This document shows, piece by piece, positions 51,801 through 59,415 of a DNA stretch of 59,415 nucleotides. Position 1 is the first letter of the stretch. Each line of letters opens with the position of its first letter. A program made the translations under genes and the position numbers. The notes beneath the pieces are model-generated. The model was not told the DNA's origin. It made no database searches and saw nothing but the letters and a program-made list of their open reading frames with translations. The stretch covers positions 1 to 59,415 of the forward strand of contig NZ_ARZA01000105.1 in assembly GCF_000387765.1 (NCBI RefSeq). The letters are read 5' to 3'. Source of the stretch: Caldisalinibacter kiritimatiensis (GTDB lineage Bacteria > Bacillota > Clostridia > Tissierellales > Caldisalinibacteraceae).

Positions 51801-52448
51801 ATGAAGAAGAAGGTTTTGCTTTCGGTGGCTATATTTACTATTATTTTGACTAGTACAGTATATGGTATTATGTTAGCTCAAAATGGAAGTAAAGCTATTA
51901 AGATAGAGGTTATAAATAACAAAAGAGTTGCAATGCCTTTAGATACTGAGTATTTATTTGAGCAAGCTGAGAAAAGTAAAAAGCTACAATTTGTAACAGA
52001 TATGACAGGGTTATCAACAGAAGTCTCCGAGTACCTTATAAAACAGTGTGAGTTAAGGGAATTAGATATCTTTTTAGTGTTAGGATTAATGAAATTAGAA
52101 AGTAATTTCAATACAAAGGCAGTAGGCTCTAAAGGAGAACGAGGACTTGGACAGCTTATGGAAAATACAGCTAAACCTTTGGCTAAGAATCTGGGGCTAG
52201 AGTATAACCCAGATTATTTATTTGACCCAAAATATAATATAAGATTATTTACAACTCAATTATGGTATTTAAATAAAGTATTGGATAAAGATATACATAA
52301 AGTCTTAACTGCATACAATAGAGGTGAATATGGACTTAAAAAATATATGGCTTCTAGGGCAGGTAAGCGAAATCCAGCGGTGAGCGATTATTCTTTAAAA
52401 GTTTTAGAATATGCTAGTAAGTTTAAAAAACAATATGATAACAATTAA
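51801..52448 (+). CDS. lytic transglycosylase (SLT domain)
   Basis: Exported murein-cleaving enzyme, 215 residues. An N-terminal signal anchor (about 4-25) precedes a short linker and the SLT domain (about 80-210). The catalytic Glu100 is in LMKLESNFN, followed by GSKGERGLGQLM and the C-terminal LTAYNRGEYGLKKY. It cleaves peptidoglycan outside the membrane, for growth, sporulation or remodelling. GGGAGTG overlaps the in-frame GTG at 51792; ATG 51801 is correctly spaced. It has its own promoter and terminator. Confidence 0.9.
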   Translation: MKKKVLLSVAIFTIILTSTVYGIMLAQNGSKAIKIEVINNKRVAMPLDTEYLFEQAEKSKKLQFVTDMTGLSTEVSEYLIKQCELRELDIFLVLGLMKLESNFNTKAVGSKGERGLGQLMENTAKPLAKNLGLEYNPDYLFDPKYNIRLFTTQLWYLNKVLDKDIHKVLTAYNRGEYGLKKYMASRAGKRNPAVSDYSLKVLEYASKFKKQYDNN

Positions 52449-52506
52449 TGTTTAGATATTTAACTTATATAAATACAGGTAACTAGTAACAAGAATACAG
52501 TATATA

Positions 52507-52540
52507 AAAAGTAGCGAATTTTTCTCGCTACTTTTCATAT
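52507..52540 (+). terminator. terminator after the lytic transglycosylase gene
   Basis: AAAAGTAGCGA (52507-52517) pairs with TCGCTACTTTT (52525-52535), 7-base loop, with a T-rich tail. Confidence 0.87.
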
Positions 52541-52608
52541 TTTTTGAAGGGATTATTAAAAGGTAATCGTCTATATATAATGAATGATAAATTAAAGGAG
52601 GATTTAAT

Positions 52609-54009
52609 ATGCAGACAAAGAAAGTGGGAGTAATAACTTTAGCACTAACATTGGTATCATTAGGGTTATTGTTATTGGCTAATAATTTTACTGGAATAAA
52701 TCTTAATAAGGCTTTTTCTATTTTATGGCCTTCCATAATTATTGCTTTTGGATTAGAGTTAATTATAACTAAAATTGTGTTAGAAAAAGGAAATAAAAAA
52801 AGGTTAGTTAAAATCGATGGTGCAAGTTTAACTGTTTTAATTATTATTGTTGTTGCTACTTCAGTAATTTCTACTGTTAATGTCTTTGTTTCTAATATAG
52901 ATTTGTTTAATGATTTTGGCATTGGATATAAATATGATTCAAGATTTAATAAAGAATATACACTAGAAGTGAAAGATAAAAAAACACTTATTTTAGATAC
53001 TTCATATGGAGATGTTGAAATTATAAGAGGAGAGAAAAATAAAGCTAATGTTGATGTAGAAATATTAATGAAGCATAATGATGAAGAGTACGCAAGCAAA
53101 ATTGCGGATAGTATTGTAGAAATAGATGAAAGCAATCAAGATGTAATTGATATTAAGTCAAATTTATATCAATATATTAACAACAATGATATTCGTAGTA
53201 TAACGATTAATTATTTAATAGAAGTACCAGAAGATTTTAAAGTAGAAGTAAATGATAAGCATGGAGATGTAACTATAGAGAATATTGAATCAGTAAAGAT
53301 ATTTAATGAACATGGAGAAGTAATAGTCAAAAACATATTGAAAGATGTGGAAATTAAGAATACATATGATGACGTAAGTGTATATGATGTTGAGGGGAAG
53401 GTTAGAGTTATCAATAAACATGGAGAAGTGAAAATAGAAAGAGTAAATGATAGTTTACAAATAGAAAATTTACATGGAAGTGTTAAAGTTGCAGATATTA
53501 TTGGTGATGTTTATATAAAAAACACTCACAATGATGTAAATGTAAGTAATGTACAAGGAAATGTAGAGATAGATAGTGATTATAGTGAAGTAATTGGTGA
53601 CAATATAAAGGGAAATGTTGATGTTAAGACAAGTCATGAAGAGGTGGAATTAAAAAATATTGAAGGTAATGTAATAGTAAATAATAGTTATGATGATGTA
53701 AAATTAAGAAGTGCTTATAAGAATATAGATTTAAAAACCAGACATGGAAATATTTACTATGAAGCAGGTAATATCATAGAAGGAAAGGTAAATATAGAAA
53801 ACGAATATGGAGATATATATATAAAAGTTTTAGAAGTACAAAAGGGTAGATTTATTGTTAATTCTAAGTATGGAGATATAAGCAATGACATAGGCTTAAA
53901 CGTAAAAGATGAGTTAAATGAGCAGAGTGTTGATGAAGTAGTAGAAAGCAGTAAAAGTAGTTTTTACTTAAAAACGAGAAACGGTGATATATTAATAGAA
54001 AATAATTAA
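52609..54009 (+). CDS. DUF4097-type membrane-anchored beta-solenoid protein
   Basis: A 466-residue protein. Hydrophobic segments near 7-26, 37-57 and 75-93 form a LiaF-like membrane part. From about residue 115 to the end it is a long series of short beta-strand repeats built on N-x-HGDV, N-x-YDDV and N-I-EGNV, about 20 residues per pair of rungs. This is the adhesin-like DUF4097 pattern, predicted as a right-handed beta helix outside the membrane. AAAGGAGGA precedes the ATG. It leads an ECF sigma / anti-sigma pair, suggesting an envelope-stress sensor or scaffold. The function is not established. Confidence 0.85.
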   Translation: MQTKKVGVITLALTLVSLGLLLLANNFTGINLNKAFSILWPSIIIAFGLELIITKIVLEKGNKKRLVKIDGASLTVLIIIVVATSVISTVNVFVSNIDLFNDFGIGYKYDSRFNKEYTLEVKDKKTLILDTSYGDVEIIRGEKNKANVDVEILMKHNDEEYASKIADSIVEIDESNQDVIDIKSNLYQYINNNDIRSITINYLIEVPEDFKVEVNDKHGDVTIENIESVKIFNEHGEVIVKNILKDVEIKNTYDDVSVYDVEGKVRVINKHGEVKIERVNDSLQIENLHGSVKVADIIGDVYIKNTHNDVNVSNVQGNVEIDSDYSEVIGDNIKGNVDVKTSHEEVELKNIEGNVIVNNSYDDVKLRSAYKNIDLKTRHGNIYYEAGNIIEGKVNIENEYGDIYIKVLEVQKGRFIVNSKYGDISNDIGLNVKDELNEQSVDEVVESSKSSFYLKTRNGDILIENN

Positions 54010-54042
54010 TCACCTAGGAATAGCTAAGGTGGTGATACAAAT

Positions 54043-54639
54043 TTGAATGAAGAGCAGATAATAAATGAAATTAAAAAAGGAAATATTGATTTATTTCAAA
54101 AGATAGTGGATAAGTACAAGAACAAGATATTCTCTATGGCATATAAGTTTACAAATGACTATAATGAAGCTCAGGATTTATCTCAGGAAATTTTTCTAAA
54201 AATATACAACAGGATTGATAGTTTTAGATATGACAGTAAGTTTTCTACTTGGATTTATAGTATATCTATGAATACTTGCTTGGATTGGAAAAGGAAAAGA
54301 AAGAAAATGAAAGTGATAATTTTTTCAAGTATGGATAAAGAAAATAAATTTACTCTTGAAGAAAATATACGAGACGAAGAAGTCCTTCCAGATGAAAAAG
54401 TAATTGGTAGAGAGATGGATAGAGAGGTACATAAGATAATATATGAATTACCTAATATATATAAGACAGTAATAATAATGTATCATTTTAACAATATGAG
54501 TTATTCTGAAATTTCATCACATCTAAACATACCGGCAAAAACAGTAGAAACAAGACTATATAGAGGAAGACGAATATTAAGGGATAAATTGAGTAAAGCA
54601 GAAGGTGGAGGTGTAAGTATATGGAGTGCAAAGAAGTAA
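54043..54639 (+). CDS. ECF-family RNA polymerase sigma factor
   Basis: Extracytoplasmic-function sigma factor, 198 residues. Region 2 (about 10-80) has FSMAYKFTNDYNEAQDLSQE and FLKIYNRIDSFRYDSKFSTW, with the promoter-melting motif. Region 4 (about 130-185) has YKTVIIMYHFNNMSYSEIS and a helix-turn-helix ending TVETRLYRGRRIL. The start is a TTG, placed by AAGGTGGTGA. Its end overlaps the following zinc-finger gene by 19 bases, the usual arrangement of an ECF factor with its anti-sigma factor. Targets are unknown. Confidence 0.92.
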   Translation: MNEEQIINEIKKGNIDLFQKIVDKYKNKIFSMAYKFTNDYNEAQDLSQEIFLKIYNRIDSFRYDSKFSTWIYSISMNTCLDWKRKRKKMKVIIFSSMDKENKFTLEENIRDEEVLPDEKVIGREMDREVHKIIYELPNIYKTVIIMYHFNNMSYSEISSHLNIPAKTVETRLYRGRRILRDKLSKAEGGGVSIWSAKK

Positions 54640-55085
54640 TGAATAATATAGATAAATACTTCGAAAAGAAATTAGATGATTTTCAAGTTTATTCTATAGA
54701 AAAGCATTTACAGACATGTAAGAGTTGTAGAGAGGAATATGAAGAAATGGAAGCAATATTTGATATACTGTCTAGTCACCAAGTAGTTTTACCACCTCCT
54801 AATTTAACTGATAAAATAATGAGTGAAATTAAAACAAGTAAAAAAATATATAAAATAAGACAGACGACTAAAAGAATTTGGGGTGCTAGTTTTATTGCAG
54901 CTGGGTTACTTATAATTATATTAAATATATCATCAATAGGTTATAACATAGATGATTTTGCGGCTGATGTATACATGGGTTCTATGAAAATAAATCAAAG
55001 AATTATAAAGCCTTTTAATATATTTACGGATAACATAAAAGATTTTACCAATTTTTTGAGTTTTATTAACAAAGATAATAGTTAG
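54621..55085 (+). CDS. anti-sigma factor with zinc-finger (zf-HC2) domain
   Basis: A 154-residue single-pass membrane protein. The N-terminal ZAS motif is Cys3 ... His29-x3-Cys33-x2-Cys36 (HLQTCKSC), which binds the sigma factor. A transmembrane helix (about 88-107) follows and then an extracytoplasmic tail of about 45 residues. It overlaps the ECF gene and probably holds that factor inactive at the membrane until a signal arrives. GGAGGTG precedes the ATG within the sigma gene. Confidence 0.9.
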   Translation: MECKEVMNNIDKYFEKKLDDFQVYSIEKHLQTCKSCREEYEEMEAIFDILSSHQVVLPPPNLTDKIMSEIKTSKKIYKIRQTTKRIWGASFIAAGLLIIILNISSIGYNIDDFAADVYMGSMKINQRIIKPFNIFTDNIKDFTNFLSFINKDNS

Positions 55086-55109
55086 TATATGATTTAAGGA
55101 GGGTTTTTA

Positions 55110-55799
55110 GTGAATAGTATAAACCATGAAGAGCAAAATACAACATTCGTATGTAATGAATGTGGGAATGAGGTTTGTAGTGAATGTGCTGTTAACAATG
55201 ATGGAGTTGTTTTATGTAAGGAATGTGCAGAGAAAAAAGGACTTCCTATTATAAAGAATGTAATTAATAATGAAAGTAAGGTGGATAGTCCAGTAAACAA
55301 TTTTAAGGTGAAAAGGAAAATAAGTACATTTTGGACTACGGTATTTTCGTTTATACCAGGAGCTGGCCATATGTATTTAGGACTTATGCAACGAGGGTTA
55401 CAAATAATGTTTGCATTCTTTGGAGTTATTGCTTTGTCTAACATATTTACAACAGCGGATTTTTTAAATCCATTTGCAGTAATAATATGGTTTTATAGTG
55501 TATTTGATTGTTATCATTTAAGAAAAAAAGTACAGCATGGAGAAAATATTCAAGATGAAATGATAGTAGATATGAATCTTAAAGAAGTTAACCCTGTGTA
55601 CTGGGGGGGAGGCTTAATTGTTTTAGGTAGTTTAATATTATTAAACGAACTGTTTTATCAATTGCCTTATATGTTTCATATTCATGATGGCTTTGTATAC
55701 CATGCTTTTAAATTTTTAAAAGCTGCTATATTTCCAGTGGCATTAATTGTTTTTGGTATAGTTCTATTAAGAAAGTCTAGAAGAAATACAAGTGTATAA
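55110..55799 (+). CDS. B-box zinc-finger / TM2-like membrane protein
   Basis: A 229-residue protein. The N-terminal cysteine-rich module (Cys15, 18, 23, 26, 36, 39; CNECGNEVCSECA ... CKECAEKK) resembles the B-box-type finger found in bacterial membrane proteins. Then come about four or five transmembrane segments, including FIPGAGHMYLGLMQRGLQI, which resembles a TM2-domain turn, and a final pair WGGGLIVLGSLILL / IFPVALIVFGIVLL. The start is GTG 55110, 6 bases after AGGAGGG. Last gene of the DUF4097-ECF operon; the function is unknown. Confidence 0.8.
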   Translation: MNSINHEEQNTTFVCNECGNEVCSECAVNNDGVVLCKECAEKKGLPIIKNVINNESKVDSPVNNFKVKRKISTFWTTVFSFIPGAGHMYLGLMQRGLQIMFAFFGVIALSNIFTTADFLNPFAVIIWFYSVFDCYHLRKKVQHGENIQDEMIVDMNLKEVNPVYWGGGLIVLGSLILLNELFYQLPYMFHIHDGFVYHAFKFLKAAIFPVALIVFGIVLLRKSRRNTSV

Positions 55800-55801
55800 T
55801 T

Positions 55802-55848
55802 AAAAAAGAAGAGAAGAACCTATTAGCTAGGTTCTTTTCTTCTTTTTT
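55802..55848 (+). terminator. long terminator of the DUF4097-ECF operon
   Basis: A 20-bp stem, 55802-55821 with 55829-55848, with one G-U pair and a 7-base loop, ending in TTTTTT. The longest hairpin terminator in the window. Confidence 0.93.
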
Positions 55849-55932
55849 AACACTCCTTAAGAAGAATTGACTTTTATTCTAGATCAATCAAAGAAACTTA
55901 TGAAAAGAGATATTAAATTTTTTATGCAATTC

Positions 55933-55941
55933 TGTTATACT
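55933..55941 (+). promoter_or_regulatory. extended -10 promoter of the 355-residue hypothetical
   Basis: TGTTATACT fits TGn plus a -10 box. It lies about 30 bases before the gene. The -35 region is poor. Confidence 0.5.
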
Positions 55942-55970
55942 AAGTATAGTATATATTAAGGAGTGTTTAT

Positions 55971-57038
55971 ATGACAGAAGATAAAATAAGAGCTTTTATA
56001 TTAAATGCTTGTTATGAAGATAGTATAAGTTATAAAAAACAGATAAATCAAACAACTATGAAGAAAATTGAGGTGAAAAATGATAGTTTATATTGGTCAT
56101 ACATTGTAGAATTGTTTATAATAACACTAAAATCTATAATGCCTTCTGCAGAAATAGTAGGATGTAAAATTGATTATAAAAGATTTAATGAAGAGCTAGG
56201 GGTATGGAGAAATTATCGAAATGGTTACAATAAACCACTATTAAATATGTTTGAAAGTTACTATGATATTTCATATTGGCAAGAGAAAGATGACAGTGTT
56301 TATAGTAGAATGATACCTATAATCTTTACGAATACAAACTGGGAAATAATAAAAGAAGAACTAATAAAAAATATATTTTATACTACAGGAAATATAAGCA
56401 ATTTAATAGAAGTAGTTACTCTTTCGAAGATATTATATATAATCTTAAATAATAAATATAATAGAAATTATGAAGATATAATAGGAGATATTAAAGAAGA
56501 AATAATACATTTATCACAAAAGGATATATTGAATAAATATGGACAATATTATAAATGTGACGTTAGTACATATCCTGGTAATTATACAATTGATTTTGAA
56601 CGGATGAGAATAGAAATATTGAATGTGTTAAATGGTATAGGGAAAAGTAAGAATTATAAAGTACTTATTAATACTTTAGAAATACTTGAAAAGGAAGAAG
56701 TAGATTTTGGAAATATAGAATATAATTTTTTTGTAAATGGATTAGTAGGATTATTGAATGGGTATACAGAAGATAAGGAATTTAAAGGCAAAGGATTTAT
56801 AAATAGTTTATGTACTTATATAATAAAATTAAGAAAAGGAAGAATAAGTCCAGAAACCTTAAAGATAAATAAATATATATTACCTGATATATTTAAGTTT
56901 AATGTCGGTGAAGAATTCTTTCATTCACTTTTAAATAAATGTAAAGTGCTGAAAAAAATCGAGGATGGTTTATATATAGTTAGTTATATAAAAACTAAGT
57001 CTGGTATATATAGATTTTTTAAATTGAAAAGTAGTTAA
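55971..57038 (+). CDS. hypothetical all-helical protein
   Basis: A 355-residue soluble protein that I do not recognise. The sequence is almost entirely helical in character, rich in Ile, Asn, Lys and Tyr, with no signal peptide or membrane span. The stretch SRMIPIIF followed by a TTGNISNLIEVVTLSKILYIIL helix faintly recalls the core of ADP-ribosylglycohydrolases, but the metal-binding aspartates are not clear. Two cysteines near 190 and 315 are unremarkable. TAAGGAGTG precedes the ATG. Monocistronic with its own promoter and a terminator. Confidence 0.75.
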   Translation: MTEDKIRAFILNACYEDSISYKKQINQTTMKKIEVKNDSLYWSYIVELFIITLKSIMPSAEIVGCKIDYKRFNEELGVWRNYRNGYNKPLLNMFESYYDISYWQEKDDSVYSRMIPIIFTNTNWEIIKEELIKNIFYTTGNISNLIEVVTLSKILYIILNNKYNRNYEDIIGDIKEEIIHLSQKDILNKYGQYYKCDVSTYPGNYTIDFERMRIEILNVLNGIGKSKNYKVLINTLEILEKEEVDFGNIEYNFFVNGLVGLLNGYTEDKEFKGKGFINSLCTYIIKLRKGRISPETLKINKYILPDIFKFNVGEEFFHSLLNKCKVLKKIEDGLYIVSYIKTKSGIYRFFKLKSS

Positions 57039-57046
57039 GAAAGTAG

Positions 57047-57069
57047 TAAAGCGGCTATGAGCCGCTTTT
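57047..57069. terminator. bidirectional terminator between the two hypothetical genes
   Basis: TAAAGCGGCT (57047-57056) pairs with AGCCGCTTTA (57060-57069), 3-base loop. The TAA of the minus-strand gene (57068-57070) overlaps its base. Third example of this arrangement in the window. Confidence 0.87.
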
Positions 57070-57268
57070 ATATATGTGACTTTAGGTACTTAATAAATTC
57101 TTCTTCACTACTTTCTGCTAATGAACTTAATTCTTTGATAATATTGTTTTTTAGTACTATGTAATGCTGCTTATTTGTGCTTCTACCAGTATAGTCCAAA
57201 GCCTCTAAAATAGTGAGCATATCTTGTTTTGAAATTTCCGATATTGATATTTTATCAAATTCCTGCAT
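57068..57268 (-). CDS. hypothetical protein, 66 residues
   Basis: A small acidic, helical cytoplasmic protein (MQEFDKISISEISKQDMLTI ...) without recognised motifs. On the minus strand GAGGAAGGGG lies at normal distance before the ATG. The frame ends in a shared terminator, which supports it as a real gene. Its partners and role are unknown. Confidence 0.65.
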   Translation of the reverse strand: MQEFDKISISEISKQDMLTILEALDYTGRSTNKQHYIVLKNNIIKELSSLAESSEEEFIKYLKSHI

Positions 57269-57390
57269 TTTATTCCCCTTCCTCTAATACTATTAAGTTT
57301 AACCTTATTAAAATTCTACAAAATTTAATAAAAACTTTCAATATTTATCAAAAACTTAAGCAAACTTTACCATAAAAAAAGCGAACAAAA

Positions 57391-57413
57391 AAGACCAGCT
57401 TTTACTGGTCATT
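57391..57413 (-). terminator. terminator with the stop codon in its loop
   Basis: On the minus strand GACCAG pairs with CTGGTC around TAAAAG, followed by TTTTTTG. The GACCAG arm encodes the last two residues of the gene and its TAA stop is in the loop. Confidence 0.82.
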
Positions 57414-57896
57414 GAAACTTTGAGGGTCTTTTTCATAGAATACTCTCTTACTTCTATTTTTAACCTCGGTCAATTTTTCCATGAAGTCTTTAATATGATT
57501 TTTAATCAATTCAGTGTCTTCTTTTGAAATATTATAGTATAAGTATAAATCTTCAAAAGCTCTAACGGCTTTTGATATTTCTGTATTAACCTCTATAAAA
57601 TTATTAAAATTTTTACTTTGACTGGCATTTTTGAATTGTTCTATGTCTATTTTTATGGCGTTAACTATTTCTTCTTCAGAATTCATAACTCCTGCTGAAA
57701 CAACATAAGGCTTTATTCTTTCTAAATAATATGTGTTATCTGGATTTAGATGGTATATGTACTCAATTTTGAAATCGTTTACAGAGTATTTAACATGGAA
57801 CATTACTCCGTGTACTGAAATCACTTTGCAACCTAATTCTCTAAGTTTATTAAGACACATTTGATGCCTAATTTGCCTTATTGTCATATAGGACAT
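57402..57896 (-). CDS. hypothetical protein, 164 residues
   Basis: An unrecognised cytoplasmic protein. Residues 1-85 look like a small alpha/beta fold (TIRQIRHQMCLNKLRELGCK, then strands around VISVHGVMFHVKYSV and FKIEYIYHL), and the C-terminal half is a long charged helix region. A TTG at 57902 opens the frame, but AGGGGGG is spaced 6 bases from the ATG at 57896, which I use. It has an extended -10 promoter upstream and a compact terminator. It is divergent from the MATE gene. Confidence 0.72.
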   Translation of the reverse strand: MSYMTIRQIRHQMCLNKLRELGCKVISVHGVMFHVKYSVNDFKIEYIYHLNPDNTYYLERIKPYVVSAGVMNSEEEIVNAIKIDIEQFKNASQSKNFNNFIEVNTEISKAVRAFEDLYLYYNISKEDTELIKNHIKDFMEKLTEVKNRSKRVFYEKDPQSFNDQ

Positions 57897-57929
57897 ATAC
57901 AACCCCCCTGTATCCCTTTTAATGATTAT

Positions 57930-57938
57930 ATTATAACA
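57930..57938 (-). promoter_or_regulatory. extended -10 promoter of the 164-residue hypothetical
   Basis: On the minus strand TGTTATAAT gives a perfect -10 box with the TGn extension, 34 bases before the ATG. Confidence 0.6.
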
Positions 57939-57976
57939 TAAAATTATTAATTAATATACGAATATTTAGATAATTA

Positions 57977-57985
57977 TGGTATAAT
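57977..57985 (+). promoter_or_regulatory. extended -10 promoter of the MATE gene
   Basis: TGGTATAAT, the same nonamer as before the DUF445 and Ktr genes, 35 bases before the start. No good -35 box. Confidence 0.62.
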
Positions 57986-58020
57986 GTAAATATTTTAAAG
58001 AATATATATAGGTGATAGAA

Positions 58021-59373
58021 ATGGTTGATAAACTTGTAAAAGCTAATAGAATTAAACTAATATGGTCACTAGCATGGCCTGTAATGATGAGTCAACTATT
58101 ACAAACTTTTTTGCAAATTGCGGATATGTGGTTTATATCGACAATAAATATAATAGAAATAATAGCTGGAATTGGTTTTAGTACTTCGATACTGGGTGTT
58201 ATAATTGTATTCTCACAATTAGTAGCTGCCGGGTCAATTGCCTTAATTTCTAGAAAGACAGGAGAAGGCGATTCTAAGGGGCTAATTCATATTTCTTTAC
58301 ATGCTTTAATTTTAGCAGTTATTGTGGGAAGTACGATATCTATTATGTGTTATGCATATGCAAAAGATATATTATTTATGTTTGGTGCAGAAGGTTCTGT
58401 GTTATTATATGGAGAAAAATACTTAAAATTGGTTTTGATTAGTATACCTTTTACGTTTTTTAATTTGACAGGTAGAGCTATTCTACAGGCAAAAGGGGAT
58501 ACAATAACTCCAATGATAATATTTATAATAATGAACTTTTTAAATATAATTCTTGACCCTTTATTAATTCACGGAGTTTTTTTCTTTCCTAATTTAAGTT
58601 TTAAAGGAGCAGCTTTAGCTACTGTTATTTCTAACATTCTTGCATTCATCTTAATGGTATATTTTATTAATTCTAAAATTTTCAATGCTCAAATAATCCA
58701 AAGATTTAAGAATAGTAAGATTGATATAAATATTATGTTTAGAATTACAAAAATAGGTTTCTTTTCAGCTATTCAAGCAGTTTCTAGACCTATTACAGGA
58801 TTAATTATGTTTAAGATAGCTAGTTATTCAGGAACGGAAGCAGTTGCAGCTTTTACAGTTGGAGGTAGGGTGTTTAATTTAGTTTTTATATTTTTAATGG
58901 GATTAACAACTTCTATTTCAGTTCTTACTGGTCAAAATTTAGGCAAAAATGCTAAAGAAGAAGCAAAAAGAGTAATAAGTGATGGTATAAAGTTAGCGGC
59001 TTTAAATATGATTGTATTTGCTATACCATATTTTATATTTCCTAAATATATTATGTTATTATTCACAAAGGAGATAGAAGTTGTAAATATAGGTATAAAC
59101 TACTTGAGAATAGTATATATAGGAGTATTATTTGTAATATTTCCTGTAGTCTATGGAGGAGCATTTATAGGTGCAGGGGATACTGCACCACCTATGATAG
59201 CATCAATGGTTGCAAATTGGGGCTTCAAAATCCCTTTTGCTTATTATTTTGCTAAAATTTTAAAATTAGGTTCAAACTGGGTATGGTTAGCAATAAGTAT
59301 TTCAGTGATAGTTGAAGCAATTGTTATAACGTATTGGTTTAGGAAAGGGAAGTGGCTTGAAAAAGAAGTTTAA
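58021..59373 (+). CDS. MATE family efflux transporter
   Basis: A 450-residue membrane protein with twelve hydrophobic segments in two homologous halves, typical of the DinF/NorM-like MATE exporters that exchange drugs or metabolites for Na+ or H+. Characteristic parts are WPVMMSQLLQTFLQIADMWF at the N-terminus, the inter-helix GRAILQAKGDTITPM and its second-half counterpart YGGAFIGAGDTAPPM. The in-frame GTG at 58012 overlaps GGTGATAG; ATG 58021 is better spaced. The substrate cannot be told from sequence. Only 42 bases follow in the window and I see no complete terminator there. Confidence 0.92.
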   Translation: MVDKLVKANRIKLIWSLAWPVMMSQLLQTFLQIADMWFISTINIIEIIAGIGFSTSILGVIIVFSQLVAAGSIALISRKTGEGDSKGLIHISLHALILAVIVGSTISIMCYAYAKDILFMFGAEGSVLLYGEKYLKLVLISIPFTFFNLTGRAILQAKGDTITPMIIFIIMNFLNIILDPLLIHGVFFFPNLSFKGAALATVISNILAFILMVYFINSKIFNAQIIQRFKNSKIDINIMFRITKIGFFSAIQAVSRPITGLIMFKIASYSGTEAVAAFTVGGRVFNLVFIFLMGLTTSISVLTGQNLGKNAKEEAKRVISDGIKLAALNMIVFAIPYFIFPKYIMLLFTKEIEVVNIGINYLRIVYIGVLFVIFPVVYGGAFIGAGDTAPPMIASMVANWGFKIPFAYYFAKILKLGSNWVWLAISISVIVEAIVITYWFRKGKWLEKEV

Positions 59374-59415
59374 AAATATCAAATTTTAAAATTAATAATA
59401 GAATAATTACGGGGG

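Noticed and set aside
53211-53414. Minus-strand frames within the DUF4097 gene and other long genes
   Set aside because: Shadows of repetitive or AT-rich coding sequence without ribosome binding sites.

Overview
The window is a gene-dense, strongly AT-rich stretch of a bacterial chromosome. Low-GC codon use, G-rich ribosome binding sites, three T-box leaders, an L20-type attenuator ahead of infC, sporulation genes (alpha/beta-type SASP, YtxC, GerMN lipoprotein) and an acetyl-branch lysine pathway (dapH) point to an endospore-forming Firmicute of the class Clostridia in the broad sense. Genus cannot be fixed from the sequence alone. I see no phage, insertion sequence, CRISPR array or obvious island. 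This is mostly core chromosome, and the clearest accessory block is a galactoside operon.

Layout. 1-4259: hpt on the + strand converges on a minus-strand lysine/DAP operon (asd-dapA-dapB-dapH). 4474-7534: an M20 amidohydrolase, a CPBP membrane protease, a SASP and a doubtful small membrane ORF. 7557-17543: galactoside operon (alpha-galactosidase, galK, galE, galT, mutarotase-like protein, GH42 beta-galactosidase, LacI-type repressor) with a palindromic operator over the promoter, followed by a sirtuin and a methyltransferase. 19087-21062: cold-shock gene with a repetitive hairpin leader, hslO and a tRNA-Phe/Gly/Cys array. 21131-27887: GME-fold protein, ytxC, DUF445, cstA, T-box, thrS. 27886-31109: an FtsH-like protease lacking the extracytoplasmic domain, then pepV. 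31311-35750: L20 leader, infC (ATT start), rpmI, rplT, KtrB/KtrA potassium uptake, SpoU methyltransferase. 35769-45970: yqzL micro-gene, Phe T-box, pheST, zapA, U32 protein, mutS2. 45981-51474: DUF523, GerMN lipoprotein, zinc-ribbon peptide, PrcB-like lipoprotein, FMN-dependent alpha-hydroxyacid dehydrogenase, Arg T-box, argS. 51536-55848: a probable stand-alone small RNA, lytic transglycosylase, then a DUF4097 / ECF sigma / anti-sigma / B-box operon. 55971-59373: three hypothetical proteins and a MATE exporter.

How the parts work together. The aminoacyl-tRNA synthetase operons sense uncharged tRNA through T-boxes, and translation initiation factor and ribosomal proteins are controlled by an L20 attenuator. 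The lysine operon feeds DAP to the cell wall and dipicolinate to the spore. The galactoside operon runs oligosaccharide hydrolysis into the Leloir pathway under its own repressor. The 51-55 kb block looks like an envelope-maintenance or stress module. Many start codons were moved from the longest ORF to the codon correctly spaced from a visible Shine-Dalgarno sequence; several are TTG, GTG or ATT.

The observations I would follow first are the small RNA at 51571-51683 with its C-rich stretch, the alternating complementary octamers in the csp leader, the closed-domain leader of cstA, and the habit of embedding the minus-strand stop codon inside shared terminators.
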